From assembly GCA_027605045.1 (NCBI GenBank), contig JAQFWX010000003.1, forward strand, positions 1,860,001-1,924,000: DNA of 64,000 bases, in the 5' to 3' direction. The notes below the pieces were generated by a model, which worked only from the letters and a program-made list of their open reading frames with translations, ran no database searches and was not told where the DNA came from. The position numbers and the translations under genes were made by a program. Positions within the stretch are counted from its first letter, which is position 1, and the number at the start of each line of letters is the position of its first letter. Shown here piece by piece: positions 51,216 through 63,090 of the stretch. This stretch comes from Phallus indusiatus. Its lineage: Eukaryota; Basidiomycota; Agaricomycetes; Phallales; Phallaceae.

Positions 51216-51590
51216 AGTGGCGATTTTTCATCAAAAATGACCAGTCCTGATCCCACTTGCATTACGTGGAATTATTTTCGCTACATATTCCTTTTTGTAA
51301 TTGAGCTTACAGCTGAAAACATGTAGGGAATTTCTCGAAAGATAACATCCTAGCTTATTTACTTCCTCTATCATGATGTTATATTGCCCTGTGCTTCCCT
51401 TCAAGTGTTCCTCTCATGCCTCGCCCTCGACAACGTTCACCCTCGTTGACAGTTCCCATGCATTGTCGTTTTCATCCTCGTCGCCCATTTCTATTATGAG
51501 AGATCGGTTTACATGCCGTAACACATTATGCACACTGACAAAGTGAATGATCGACAGCGACACGGACAGCGACACGCTATTTGCTTCTAT
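51216..51590 (+). repeat. Second copy of the 3' flank of the flavin monooxygenase
   Basis: 51216-51590 repeats 45070-45420. It matches the last coding exon and 3' flank of the second monooxygenase plus the acidic short ORF. The exon-like part has a one-base gain relative to the first copy, so the hydrophobic tail frame is lost. No other part of the monooxygenase is next to it. It records a duplication larger than the two P450 units, followed by loss of the enzyme body. Confidence 0.8.
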
Positions 51591-51650
51591 CACTTTGGAA
51601 TTGTACTGCCGAAGGTTGAGTATAAAACTTGTGACCAAGATGGACGACAA
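51414..51650 (-). CDS. Short acidic ORF, second copy
   Basis: 78 codons. The C-terminal 40 residues match 45256-45444, including EMGDEDENDNAWELS and a VNV..GEA end. A 12-nt tandem unit (GACACGGACAGC type) adds four residues in frame. On the opposite strand a frame at 51547-51750 reads like a charged coiled coil (DDKLKKQNLRLERENY), so which strand is coding is not settled. Confidence 0.35.
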   Translation of the reverse strand: MSSILVTSFILNLRQYNSKVIEANSVSLSVSLSIIHFVSVHNVLRHVNRSLIIEMGDEDENDNAWELSTRVNVVEGEA

Positions 51651-51750
51651 GCTGAAAAAGCAAAATCTCAGACTGGAAAGAGAAAATTATTTAAATGCGA
51701 CATACCTTTGTACCATCGAGCTCAAACCTACGGCTAGAGTAGGGTTCTAA

Positions 51751-52439
51751 TGACGTTGATTTGGAACAATGCCTTAAGATTTCAGAGAGACTCGGAACCT
51801 ACGTGGGTAAACTTTCGGTCAAAATTAAAGAGAACGAGGTTAGAATTAAAAACAGGAACCGGTTAATAATCATGTAAAAAATGCACCTGATCTCCAATGG
51901 TAAATCCAATTTTCATAACAATAGCGAAACTTAAAGTAAGTGTATTAGAGCATATACGAACAATTGAATTGCTCACAAGTTTAGAAATCTCACCAAAATC
52001 TCGTGACAACTAAGAAGAAATCACAATCTTAGTATGCCGGACTACTGAGTTTAAAGGTATCGAAACATTACGTACTTTGTTTCAAGAGAATGGAAACAAG
52101 GTCATTTTGGCCTTGAATCCCAGCTCGACGTTTCAACTTCCATGTGCTCCAGACTCTATTTACGCAAACGCCGAACACTAAGAAGTCGGTAAGTAGACCG
52201 CAAAGATTTCCTATTAACGTCAATTGTATCTGTCTGACTGTATTATTTCATTCTCTTTGGTTTACATTGAGGTGAGTGACGCAACAACATACCGCTGAAA
52301 ATTAGCGGTCAATATGCTGGCTTTAAGGCGGGCAAGGTGAGACGCGTGATAAATGCACTCACCTACGAGTGACAATGCATCCTCTAAATAATATGAATTC
52401 TGTAACAAATAAGTATTCCGAGAGAATTTGATATGAACG
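51751..52439. other. Interval with coiled-coil-like plus-strand fragment
   Basis: Beyond the stop of the 51547-51750 frame, a segment near 51753-51875 reads LEQCLKISERLGTYVGKLSV and stays charged. It may continue a coiled-coil protein across an unresolved intron, but no family is evident. The remainder looks non-coding. Confidence 0.3.
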
Positions 52440-53141
52440 GCTTCTCACTCAATATCGGGAAAAATAGTCCTAGAAAAAATCCAAAAGCTAAGGCAACTAC
52501 GATAAGCGTATTCCCCTCGCAAAGTGCATATGCTCGGGCAATGAGTAAACCTGATATTAATTGATATTAGAAAAGGAAAAGTTGAGCCAGATATATGGAA
52601 TATTTTACCTTGGGTTCCCGTGTAGTGTAGAACATAAGTGCAACTTCCTAAGTTGGTGAGAGCGCCACACGCCCTTCTGTTTTCTCCTTTATGCAATACC
52701 CATCTTAGAAGTCAAATTGCAAACTTACGATGGAGACTAATGATTTTCAAATGTTATTCAAAGCTAGACAGCAGCTTCTGACTAACCTTGAATGCAGTAT
52801 TGAGAAAGAAGCTGATTCCTTCTGTAGCTAAGGTGAAATATCTTGAAATGATATAAAGTATGACTGGGAGGGTGAATTTCGTATGCCAGATATACTTGAT
52901 CTCTTCTGGAAGCTGTAGCAATATGCTATAAAGAGGGAGCGCTGAGTTCCTTTAGATACCCGCGGTCCCGCAGTTCAATGAATTCATTTGGAATAGCTTA
53001 CCCGTTGCGCTAAGCAAAATTAAACCGCTAACATAACTGATATCAATTAGTGACGGCGATAACTTGGGAGAATGTGAGGAAAATAACATACTTTTCGCGA
53101 TACTCTTGAACGGACATTCCGATTGATACCACAGCAGACAT
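52440..53141 (-). pseudogene. Truncated DUF6533-like membrane protein gene
   Basis: Starts MSAVVSIGMSVQEYREK at 53141. Exons give YVSGLILLSATG, LPLYSILLQLPEEIKYIWH, TLATEGISFFLNTAFK, and then GLLIARAYALCEGNTLIVVA with a hydrophobic run to FFPIL. These match the first half of DUF6533 proteins (compare 13008-14812). The later helices and the conserved RDG/NDG-type motif of the second half are missing. One intron near 52950 does not phase. It is a fragment or decayed gene rather than a full-length one. Confidence 0.55.
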
Positions 53142-53259
53142 AAGTGCGGAATGCGTAGTAGAGATACACAATGAGAAAAATGTCAGAAGTCCATTTATAC
53201 GCACAACAAGAAAAAAAGGTTACAATGCTATCAGTGTTTAGTCTCCAAGAAAATGACAC

Positions 53260-54860
53260 TTCCTGGAGAAGAGGTGCCTATAAAATTGAAGAAACCCTAG
53301 CCGAGAATCTGTTGATTTGATCAGGCAGCCAAAGTGCCGCGGGGCTAACCAGTACTTGGCATGGTTCCACAACCAGTTTCTTTTAGAAAGTCACCTCCGG
53401 TAGTGAGTCCCGAGTTCGGAGCTCCGGCGTCGTCGGACGTTTCCTAATTTGGAGAGTAGCTTGGAACAGACTGTGAATTTAGGTCTAAAAATGTTTCGTT
53501 TATATCATCTAGGTTTCCCTAGTTTCCCTAACGCATTTGAATTAACGGCTAGTGTAGTTGTGTTGCATTTTAGCCATCCCGTTGTCAATGGATCTTTGGT
53601 GGCAGAGGCCGAATAATTCGGCAAATTCGTGTGTTTGACAGGGAAAAGTAACTCTTCTATCAATATATTAGAAGAGTAAAGGCCGAAAACCATCCAAAAT
53701 TAAAAATACAAATCACCGGAAAGTTGGGAATAAAGTCTGATGTCTTCATGTTGCTGATGATGCGGAATGTGAGCCCTTGTTCCTAAACGTCAAGAAGACA
53801 ATGAGAGTAAGAGATAAAACGTATTCTTGTAACATGATTGTGATGGTCATTAATCAAGCCGACGAAATAGTTGCCGCAAGCTCCATCTTGAGCATGACAC
53901 ATCCGGTTTCCCCACAGATAGGAATGGACATGGATACGGTTGATAACTTTCACGCACTCAGGAGTGAGAGATATCTGTCACGGCTTTATTATAAAAAGGG
54001 ATGTCTGAGATTGTAGTAGTAGTAAAGAGTTACTACATTACGTACTATGGGCAAGAATAATTTCAAGCACGTTTTTGCTTTGTCCCTTTGTGTCCGTCGT
54101 CGTGATTAACTCGACAAGTGATGATCATAGAGAGATCGACGCCGTACTACCGTTGTTGGTAACGTACTAGTAGAACAACTCTCGCGTCCGAGGCATGTGA
54201 TTTATCGTCCAACATGTGAATGTCAAAATAGCCAGGCATCCTTCGTTCTTAACAGGACAACACTCGAACAATGAAAGTGAAAGGGTCAGAGTTACGGGGT
54301 GCTTAAATATGACGGTCACTATGTTCCGGGTCAACACAGGAGTCCGGAGCGATACTAATATTGAATCTTCCTCTCTTGTTATCGGTTCTCTAGCATAATT
54401 AGAAGTTGAAAGAGGACAGAAGCCAAAGCAGCGTTGATGATGTCGCTGATGATGCATCTAATGGACGAAGTTTGCACGGCTTGCGCCGAACTTACCGGCA
54501 TGTCTTGCGGAAATTGTATCCGAGTCACAGCCAATCACACGAACGCGTCTCGTTTGGTTTTTTTTGACATCTAGCTAAATATCGAGTTGGAGCCATTTCA
54601 GTTTTCCTAATTAACTCAGAAAGCGAAGATTCACATCAAGCCTAGCTACGCAATACTATTAGTGTACGACGTTATAAGGACCGCTTCGGAACCACGTATA
54701 CCAGAATCATTGGTCAAGGCTTGTTTTTTTATTTATTTATAAAAGTGATAATTTTAATTCGTTCGACCAGAAGTACAGCATCAATAAACCCCAGAAGAAA
54801 CATTTAAAGTTGTCATCAACCGTCCGGACTGGATACAGCAATGAGTATGGACCTCAAGGC
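53260..54860. other. Intergenic, no gene recognised
   Basis: Short ORFs at 53505-53693, 53777-54016 and 54167-54457 have no domain or intron support. I see no RNA gene. Confidence 0.45.
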
Positions 54861-55342
54861 TCAGAGGTTAAGGGGACTGCATCCAAGATTGATCTTGTAA
54901 AAAAACGAAATTCGTTCACTTCTTGTCATTAGGATTTCAACCGAAAACTCACCAATCCCTCGAATGAGTCGCCAGTGCAGCAAACAGCTTGGGTGTTACA
55001 GCTAGCTCCCCCACCGACACCACTAGTAATGCGGTTTAGTAAGTTTTTCCTTCGTTGGACGAACGGCTACTTACATTACAGAAATCGGGTCGCAGTTCAA
55101 ACCAACTTGTACACCGATATTGGGAAGAGAAATGCCTAGGAGACCCGCAAGCTCGGCGACAGCTGTGTTGGTAGAGCTCGTAACCGAGTTGCAGCAACTA
55201 GCATTGCCTGCAAAGTTCAGGTCAATACCCTGTTTGCTGTTTCGAAAGCAATCTCGCACATACCAGTGTTGCATTGAGAAAGGGACTGCGGTGCAGCGAC
55301 AGCGAGTAATGCAACAGAGAGAGTAACGAAGAAGGCTTTCAT
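54861..55342 (-). CDS. Class I hydrophobin
   Basis: Small secreted amphipathic protein that self-assembles at air-water and wall surfaces. The signal peptide is KAFFVTLSVALLAVAAPQS. Exons then give the eight Cys in the hydrophobin pattern: QCNTG, ASCCNSV, LNCDPIS, ASCNTQAVCC and LGCSPLNL. The C-terminal motif GGGASCNTQAVCC...LINLGCSPLNL is typical of basidiomycete class I proteins. Introns are 50-70 nt, and the same three intron positions occur in the neighbour at 56838. A TATA box lies about 60 nt upstream. It is transcribed away from the second hydrophobin. Confidence 0.95.
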
Positions 55343-55403
55343 TTTTCTTCTAGTCTTGTGAGTGCAAGGCTTGATTGTTTGGATCTGGCCCAAGTTTCCT
55401 CTG

Positions 55404-55413
55404 CTTTTATATA
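55404..55413 (-). promoter_or_regulatory. TATA box of hydrophobin 54861-55342
   Basis: TATATAAAAG read on the minus strand, about 62 nt upstream of the ATG. It gives a plausible short 5' UTR. Confidence 0.65.
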
Positions 55414-56758
55414 TCCCTTGTTTAAACACGTTTGTTCAAGGAACAGGTATGAAGTTATCACCCGTTGTTTGTCGCAGGCACATGTCTCACAGCGTAAGTT
55501 ACTCGACACGAGGAGTTCAAGTTGTGATGGGAAATTCCGAAACAACATGCATCGCTTTTTTGGTTTTTGTTTCCAATGTACGTACGGGGTTTTTGATTGT
55601 CCGACACTCCGTTTTCCTAAACTCTTTCTTTGAATGTCCAGACTAATTCCTTTTACTGAGAGAATATTATTTTACACTAGAGTTCAACAGAGATACCAGC
55701 ACGCTGCACGCAGTCCATGTTTTACTTTTATTGTCGAGAGCCGTCGTCTTGGATCCGCCGTCAAAGATGTTGCAAGTACGCCAGAACCCTTCTCCTATCC
55801 GGGCTAACTGACGATTGATAGAATCCTAATGACAGCTCCTTCTGAAAGCCTAGCGAAGAAAAAACAATGACGTCTCCTAAGTCGAAGCTGTTCCTTAATT
55901 TTACCGCACATAGAAACACTGAGTTTCTAATCCAAGCTTCCAGCAGCAAACCTTTTGAAGAAAATAGATTGTCTTGTCTCATAAAAGTACGACTACCCTA
56001 TGAGAAATAACTTAATCTGATCTTTTTTTCGTTCTATATCAGCTCTTTATGGACAAATGCATGCCACCAGCCACTGTTTTTTTTTTTTCATGATATAGTC
56101 CACGAGACAGGGACCGTCATTCGGTTGCTGAAGAAGTTTCCAGACGTATTACCTCATGACTGGTCATCATTATGAATGACGAGTCTTGAATCATACCCCG
56201 ATATTCCCATCAGGCTGATTCAACATGACGTATCGTCAATGTTGAGCAAGGTACTCGAGAACTATAGTAGCCTGTTGTCCTAGAAGCTCTCTCGCTCCCT
56301 CAAATCTTTAAGCCATGTGAGAATTACGAGGAACGTAGCGAGGCTTCAAGTCCAAGCCATTCAACTCTTCTTTCAGGAGACGAGTTTGACGTTTTTCGGT
56401 TCAGTTTACTCGCAGTCTGATTTGGCCGTACCGTTATGGGTTGTTCAGTGATGATGCGATTGAGCAAGACGCATTTTGGACGTTAACTACATGATTTGTC
56501 AATGTCTTCGTTTGTTCAAGATATTGAGAATTTAATTATTTTCAAGAAAAAAAGTGTTCAAACGCGCGCAAATCTTACAGACTCAACCCCAGGCACAGTG
56601 TCGTTGGACGTAAGCGAGAAACATGACGCTCTCATAATTTGACTGATGATTACACAGGAACTCCAGCCGGTGTTTGCGTAGCGTTTATCCCTCATGAATC
56701 ACAGTCATAAGCAATTACCGGTACCCCTTGCGTACAAACTTTGGTGTTCAAAATTCTC
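55414..56758. other. Shared upstream region of two divergent hydrophobins
   Basis: About 1.3 kb without a recognised gene; likely regulatory for both hydrophobins. ORFs inside are short and unsupported. Confidence 0.55.
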
Positions 56759-56765
56759 TATAAAA
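56759..56765 (+). promoter_or_regulatory. TATA box of hydrophobin 56838-57345
   Basis: TATAAAA in CTCTATAAAAGG, 79 nt before the ATG. With initiation about 30 nt downstream this leaves a 5' UTR of roughly 45-50 nt. Confidence 0.7.
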
Positions 56766-56837
56766 GGTGAGCAGTTCAAGCCACGATTTCCCCAGTTCAA
56801 ACCAATTTCGAACTATTCCACATTTTACAACTCAAAA

Positions 56838-57345
56838 ATGAAGGCTGTTCAAGTTTTTGCTACTCTCGCTTTTGCTGCTACCCTTGTTACCGCTGCACCT
56901 CAAAGCCTTGAGCAGTGCGACACTGGTATGGACCATTTATCCTATATATCCATTTGCTTTAATTAGAAGCTCATAACAAATATAGGAAGTGCTACTTGCT
57001 GCAACAGCGTTCAAGACTCTACTAGTACCTTCGTGCAAGAGCTCGAAGGCTTGCTCGGTCTCGCCCTCGGTGGTATTACCGGACAAGTCGGTATTGGATG
57101 CAGTCCAATCAGCGTCGTGTAAGTTGTAATTATTTATTCTGCCTACAGCAGTCATAACTAGCGGTCTGCGAACAGCGGCATCGGGGGTGGCGCTTCCTGC
57201 AGCTCTCAAGCTGTTTGCTGCACTGACACTGAATTTTCGGGCTTGGTATGTTTACACTTGCTTTCGTCGCAAGAGAGCTGGATAGATGGTGATAACTTGT
57301 AAACTTTTCTAGATCAACCTTGGATGCAGCCCTCTCAATCTTTGA
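56838..57345 (+). CDS. Class I hydrophobin
   Basis: Starts MKAVQVFATLAFAATLVTAA (signal peptide), mature part from PQSLEQC. The eight Cys occur in order: EQCDTG, ATCCNSV, IGCSPIS, ASCSSQAVCC and LGCSPLNL. The spacing fits class I. Four exons with GT..AG introns match those of the hydrophobin at 54861-55342, so the two are paralogues. They now sit head to head, about 1.5 kb apart. Extracellular wall or aerial-hypha coating is expected. A strong TATA box and the short UTR suggest high, regulated expression. Confidence 0.95.
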
Positions 57346-58424
57346 GCCTCAAGTTCTAAGTTATTGGCAGAAGGTCATCACAGACATCGTTGATCATGTA
57401 ATTACTAGCCTCAGCCTATAGGGCCGATTGAATGAATTGACTTGATGTTCATCGATCGTGTTAAGTTGGAAATTTGAGATCGGAAAACCTTATGTACATG
57501 CATGCGTCTTCGAAAGCAAATTCAAAAATGGGTGTCGGGAACCTCCGGCCGCAAATGCCGAAGCTCCGAGCTGAATGTCAAAGTTTTATCCGCAATCCAA
57601 TGCCAGTTTGAACTTTGTCCAAAAACATCGTCCACGGAATGTCTACGAAGTGTCTCTGATTCTTCTGCTCTGTCAATCTCCAGATCAATTCTACTTCAAT
57701 CTTTGATTCTGGATGCCTGAAATCAACTTTGCTTGAATTGACGTTTCCACATCTTGTTTGTAACCAAAATAACATGTTGAAGGGCACAATAGGTCACTAA
57801 TCCTAATCGCTATTCCCTTGCATGTAGCAAGGGCTCTGGATGCCCGCAGAATTTGCTTCCATGTAGCACTTGTTTGTATATATTTGGTTTCTCTGTATCA
57901 TGTGACATATCGTGTGACTAGCAATAGTAAATACGCCACCGACAGGCTACAGCAACCTCTTCCGAAGTCGAATCTATCGCGGAAAACAAAGCTATCAAGT
58001 CGATACGTAGGAAGCGTCCTTCCTCTAGAGGTCGATGATCAAGGCTGATGCCGTTAGCGGTGTGTCTTCTAGCAACCACTGCGACGCGTCCCGTTGTATC
58101 GCTTGCGGGCAAGTCCGTGTCCGTCAGTTGTGTTATAAGCTTGATGTCGAACTACTTAAACAGACCATACAACGCAGCACGACATTCTCCCGCAATTTCC
58201 ATTATCCAATTATCACTTTACTACCTACATAATCGAATCATTCCTTGAAAGCCACTCGCCGAAATTCCGCAGATCGCCATCCAACGTTAATTACACCTAC
58301 TAATGGATGGATTGCCACCATCTGTATTTCGGTTAATTTCAAATGAATGAGACGTCAAATCCTTGAAGAATGGGAGGATAAGAGAAGAGTGCCACCAATT
58401 TTGCGAACACTGTCCAATCATTAA
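57346..58424. other. Intergenic, no gene recognised
   Basis: Only short ORFs without domains. Confidence 0.5.
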
Positions 58425-58930
58425 TCATTCTTCAAGAGATGACAGGAGATGACTAGCTGAGCGACAAAACAGACGTACATTCACGGGACCGTCGGTGCCA
58501 TGAACGCCACGAATGACCTTCGAATCGGGAAAGATATCGGAAGGTTGAGCATTGTGCGTTTGTGTTTTGCAGAAGTAATGCAGCAGATTATCAAAGTTCC
58601 AGCCTTTATTACCGAAGACGGATTTCAAAGCGTCATATTCAGCTTTACTGGCTCTCTGTGATTTGCCAAATTACTAGTGAGCTTATCGGGGTAGCTCGAG
58701 GGTAATTACCACCCAAACCATAGCGTTGACACCGCTACCTCCAGCGAGTATTTTGCCCCTATAAAGGGTCATTTAGTGCTTCAGATCAGCAGCGCCACGG
58801 CAGTCACTAGTCACCTTGGGATGTATAACACTTTCGGACGAGCCAGTCACCGGATCGAGGAGGTTTTTTGTTTGAATCGGCTCCAATGGTATTTGGGATC
58901 TCTTGCGGTCAATAGCCAGCCACCTGGACT
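58425..58930 (-). pseudogene. GMC oxidoreductase fragment
   Basis: The minus strand shows GKILAGGSGVNAMVW, which matches the GMC signature R-G-K-x-L-G-G-S-S-x-x-N. It is preceded by a segment ending DPVTGSSESVIHPK and followed by ASKAEYDALKSVFGNKGWNF, DNLLHYFCKTQT, and HGTDGPVNV. These are consecutive parts of the FAD-binding half of glucose/aryl-alcohol oxidase-type enzymes. The N-terminal GxGxxG region and the whole C-terminal half with the catalytic His are missing, so this is a dead fragment. Confidence 0.7.
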
Positions 58931-60056
58931 AGATTGTTAAACAGGCGAGATATGTAGATCTCTTTGAACACACCCCCACTGTGCAATAGGATCGGTAGAA
59001 ACCTTATCTACACCCACCTCAAGGACGTCAATGTGGAGACCAAAAACTTCGGATACTCTGCAGGACAGGTTAGCCCTAGCATAGCTGGACGTTACAGGAA
59101 TTATAACGGATGTGCATATCTCAGGATCGGTTCAAAGTAATTTGAACTGTGAGTGTGTGGTAGGCGAAACCGACTACGAGTGCTTTCGGGCAATTCAAGC
59201 GTTCGATGGTGTAATATTGTAAGTGCTTCTATGGAAATGTTTGCGACAAAGTCTGACATTCTTCGGAGGGATGAACACCTCAAGCAGGCGGTGGGTAATA
59301 AAAATGGGGTTCTAGTACTCTTCGCTTGAAATTGTAGATTATTTTACATTTTTTTGATCGGCTGAGGAGATGAGGTCTAGTGATATACTTTGTGCTGGGT
59401 TATATCACTGACTTAGGTTTGGCTAAGAAATATAAATTGATCAAGTTAATCAGACTTCGAATGCGTCTGCGTACATGCAAGGAGGTTAGCGACCTCGGGC
59501 GCTTCTAGTTTATACATGTGTGGTGAATGACAAGACCAAATTCAACCTCGATTGCCGGTCATGCTTTGTTGCTTAGCCGTTCAACCACCTCATTGACACT
59601 GCCCTCCGGTCAACCTGCCCTGTCACCCCGCTACCCCGGATTATTCTGTTTTATCCCAGTCACAGGTATCTTCGTCTGATTATTACAATTTAGCTCACGA
59701 TTAGTGGACGATGTGCTACTTATATGTTTCCCAATTTGACCAGGTAAGCCTTTAAAATTCTAAGGATCTAAGGACTCAGGCCTCAGGCCTCAATTTGCCT
59801 CGTCATCGGCACGGGCAGGGACAGGGCCCCAGAGAGTATTCACTCCGTGGAGCCGCGAGCGCCGGGTGGGGGACATTTTAAGGACTCATGGATGAGCTCA
59901 AAACACCTCAAAGAGATTCGTCTGCACTATCAGAAGATCCCAGACATCTCACATGGCTCAATCGTCTACACTGTCATCTTTCATACACCTCTTCCCGCCT
60001 TCCATTCGCCAAAACTCTCTTGATCCATTCACAGCATCTCTGATTGTCGACGTAAC
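58931..60056. other. Intergenic and promoter of P450
   Basis: No gene recognised. A CT- and CA-rich stretch lies just upstream of the P450 start. Confidence 0.5.
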
Positions 60057-62181
60057 ATGCGGTCTTGTAAGTCATTAGTCCGTCTCCCTGAAGCCTCTCC
60101 TATCCCTTCTAACAATGAATTTCAGCTTGCTCACGCATGGTTTCGAAAGTCTGAGCCAGAAGATGTGAAAGGCGGATTTATCCGACTAGCCGTTTTCGCC
60201 ATCGCCCCCATCGCAATAGCAGTTCTAAATCTCCCGTCAGGTCAGCCTTGGATAAATGGGATCTTACACTCCAGTCTCTATGCAAGCGTCTTGGTACAAT
60301 CCATCTTACTTTATCGTGTTTCCCCGTTTCATCCTATGGCTAAACATCCCGGACCGCTGATTTGCAAATTATCAAAGTTCTGGATGGCTTGGAAGTTTCA
60401 TAAAGGAAAGGTGCACATATACTTGAAAGAGCTTCACGATCAATATGGGCCCATTGTTCGAATTGGTAAATCCGCACATTCCCTTTTTCAAAATTCTATC
60501 TCTCATGCTTTAATATCATCGTTCATTCTACAAGGTCCAAACGAAATCTCTGTCGTAGAAGTCGACCTCCTCCCCAACATCTTAGGACAACAAGGCATGC
60601 CCAAAGGCCCAATGTGGGAAGGTAGACAACCCAACTTCATTAAAAATCGAAAAACAGGCGGTAGTCTTGTGTCTTTGCGCGATTATGATCTCCACGCCAA
60701 GTATCGTAAACCATGGACTCGAGCGTTCGGTCCTGGTCCGTTGCAAGACTATGAAGAATCACTCGTCGCTCGCGCGGGGGAAATGGTTGACCGTCTCAAA
60801 GAGAATTGTAGCAATTCTCCTGATGGAGTAGGGAACGTTGATATGTCTCGGTATATTACGCTTTTCAGGCATGTGCTCCTCCTCAGACTCTTCAGGTTGG
60901 GTTATAACCTGACTAAAAACATTTTCAGCTTTGATGTTATGGGTGAGGTGGCGTGAGTCCTATGCACCCACCGGATTTTAATATCTAGAACTGAAAATTC
61001 TTTTTTTTCGCAACTAGCTTTGGAGAGACCTTCAATGTCATGCGCGACGGAGATGAAGAAGGATGCATAGATGGTATACTAAGAGCTGTCAAGTTAGTTG
61101 ACCTCCGTGGAATCGATATTCTTTGCTTAATCTCTTGTTACCATCGGCAGATCTTCCGCAGTCCTTATGATACTTCCATGGGCTACCGACTTCATGCGTT
61201 TCACTCAACGATTTGCCAGTAAAAGCACCAACGGACAGTTTAGCAATCTAGCATATCAGCTAGCACAGAGGCGAATCAAAAGAACCACGGAGAAACGAGA
61301 TCTATTTTACCATTTGGTATCAATTTTTTTTCATATCTAGTTCTCATAGTTAACCATTGCTCTAGTCGGCAAACATGGATGTACCCAATGAGAAACTAGT
61401 CGTATCAAACGCAAGTTTCGCCATACTGGCCGGAATGGATACAACCTCCTCTGTACTTTGCGGGATACTTTTTTACCTGCTTAAACATCCCGAGTATATG
61501 CGACGCGTGCGAGAAGAGCTTGACGAGGCTTTCCCGTCATACGCTGATATTCAAATTGATAAGCTGATTAACTTGGAGTGGTTGAATGCCATAATGTCAG
61601 TGCTCTGATTCACTGGTCATGAATGCTCACTCTCATTTTTTTTTCTCATTGTATTTTCAGAAATGAAACATTGCGAGTTCAACCACCTCTTTCAACGTAT
61701 ATGCAAAGAGCCCCACCTGAAAACACCGGAGGAAGACGTTTAGGAAATATGTACGTGTCTCCGTAGTCTTATCAAATCGAACCACAGGACTGAGATAAGT
61801 TATTCCTTCACACACACGTTCAGGTTTATCCCTGACCGAGCAACCGTAGTAGTCCCTCCTTACGTCCTGCACCGCGACTCTCGTTACTTCTTTCCAAACC
61901 CAAACCAATTCTGGCCTGAACGATGGCTCTCAAACGCAAACGAAAAAGTGACTATAAACCGTGCGGCATACATACCATTCTCAATGGGACCGGCGAGTTG
62001 TGCCGGAAAACCTTTAGCATGGTCGCAATTGAGATATGTAACTGCTTCTTTGGTTTACAATTTTGATTTTCTGTTTGGTCGAGAGTATAATCCGTCGCAG
62101 TGGGAGGAGGATTTGTTGGATAAGCTTATGGTTGTTAAGGGTCCTCTGCCTGTTCAAATGAAGGTTAGAGTTCGGTCATAG
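60057..62181 (+). CDS. Cytochrome P450 (different family from the others)
   Basis: Two or three N-terminal hydrophobic segments (FIRLAVFAIAPIAIAVLNL, SSLYASVLVQSILLYRV) precede HPGPLICKLSKFWMAW. Then come LHDQYGPIVRIG, PNEISVVEVDLLPNILG, RKPWTRAFGPGPLQDY, SFDVMGEVAFGETFN, and LPWATDFMRFTQRFA. The I-helix is AGMDTTSSV, ExxR is ETLRVQPPLS, the PERF-type motif WPERWLS, and the heme loop FSMGPASCAGKPLAW. The layout resembles CYP67-type fungal P450s; I am not certain of the family. One intron (60869-60928) appears to start with GC. The first codons contain a GTAAGT, so the N-terminus could be spliced differently. Confidence 0.87.
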
Positions 62182-63090
62182 GATGTCTATCATGACCATT
62201 AAACTTTGATGTTATTTTCATGCGTTACGTATTTATATTCATTTGCTGTATTGTAATTATTTATTGCATATGCAACTCCATTCTTATATTTATATACAAT
62301 CTGCAAAAAAATGCAATCGAATACTGGGATTGTCCTGAGCTCGCGAAAGGATTTTGTCCAGGTTGATTCATACGACGCGAGGCCAGTTACCAGTCTAAGT
62401 GCGTAAAGCTTTTTACCACTGGAGAATGATATGATCCAGCCGTTGGGCTCAAAGGGAAAAGAGGGATTGTTTGATACTTGATCTTCAATTATTGTTGGAC
62501 GGTTGGGATTATTTTCAACAGGAGACTTTTATCAGTCCAAAAAACAACATAGTAATTTCCCGTTCAGGGAACAAATAAAGACTCAAACGTCAATATGCAA
62601 TATTTAATTAATGGTTTTCCAGTGTATGAAAAAAAAGAAGTTGATGAATGGCCATTGTACAAAAACACATGGCGCCAACGTTGCGGACCTTGGGTTCCGT
62701 TGCCCTTGAGTGCTGTCTTGCTCAAGATCGCACAGGTGTTATTCGTTTCATTGACATTTAAATCACCAAAGGTATCAAAGTAGCCTGATACATCCCAATT
62801 CACGATTTCACGCAGCACCGACTACGATTCCAGGCCAGGGGGGAATCTATGGAATCGAATTCCCACCAAAAGAAGCTTTTTGACCATTTATTCATTTAGT
62901 TTAGCACCTCATGAAATTGAAATACGATATGGAAGCCCAATGGTACATGGCTAGAACTTTGAGAAGAGCTCAAATCTCAGCATCTGTCCCAAAGCAGCCC
63001 AGCCTATGACATTCCGGCGACGCGTCCGCTTCCCACCAAACTACGTAGGGCGCTTACTGTAAGGCGCGTGGAACGCATCGTGCCACCAAG
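62182..63090. other. Intergenic, no gene recognised
   Basis: Overlapping ORFs on both strands at 62564-62818 have no domain. Confidence 0.5.
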
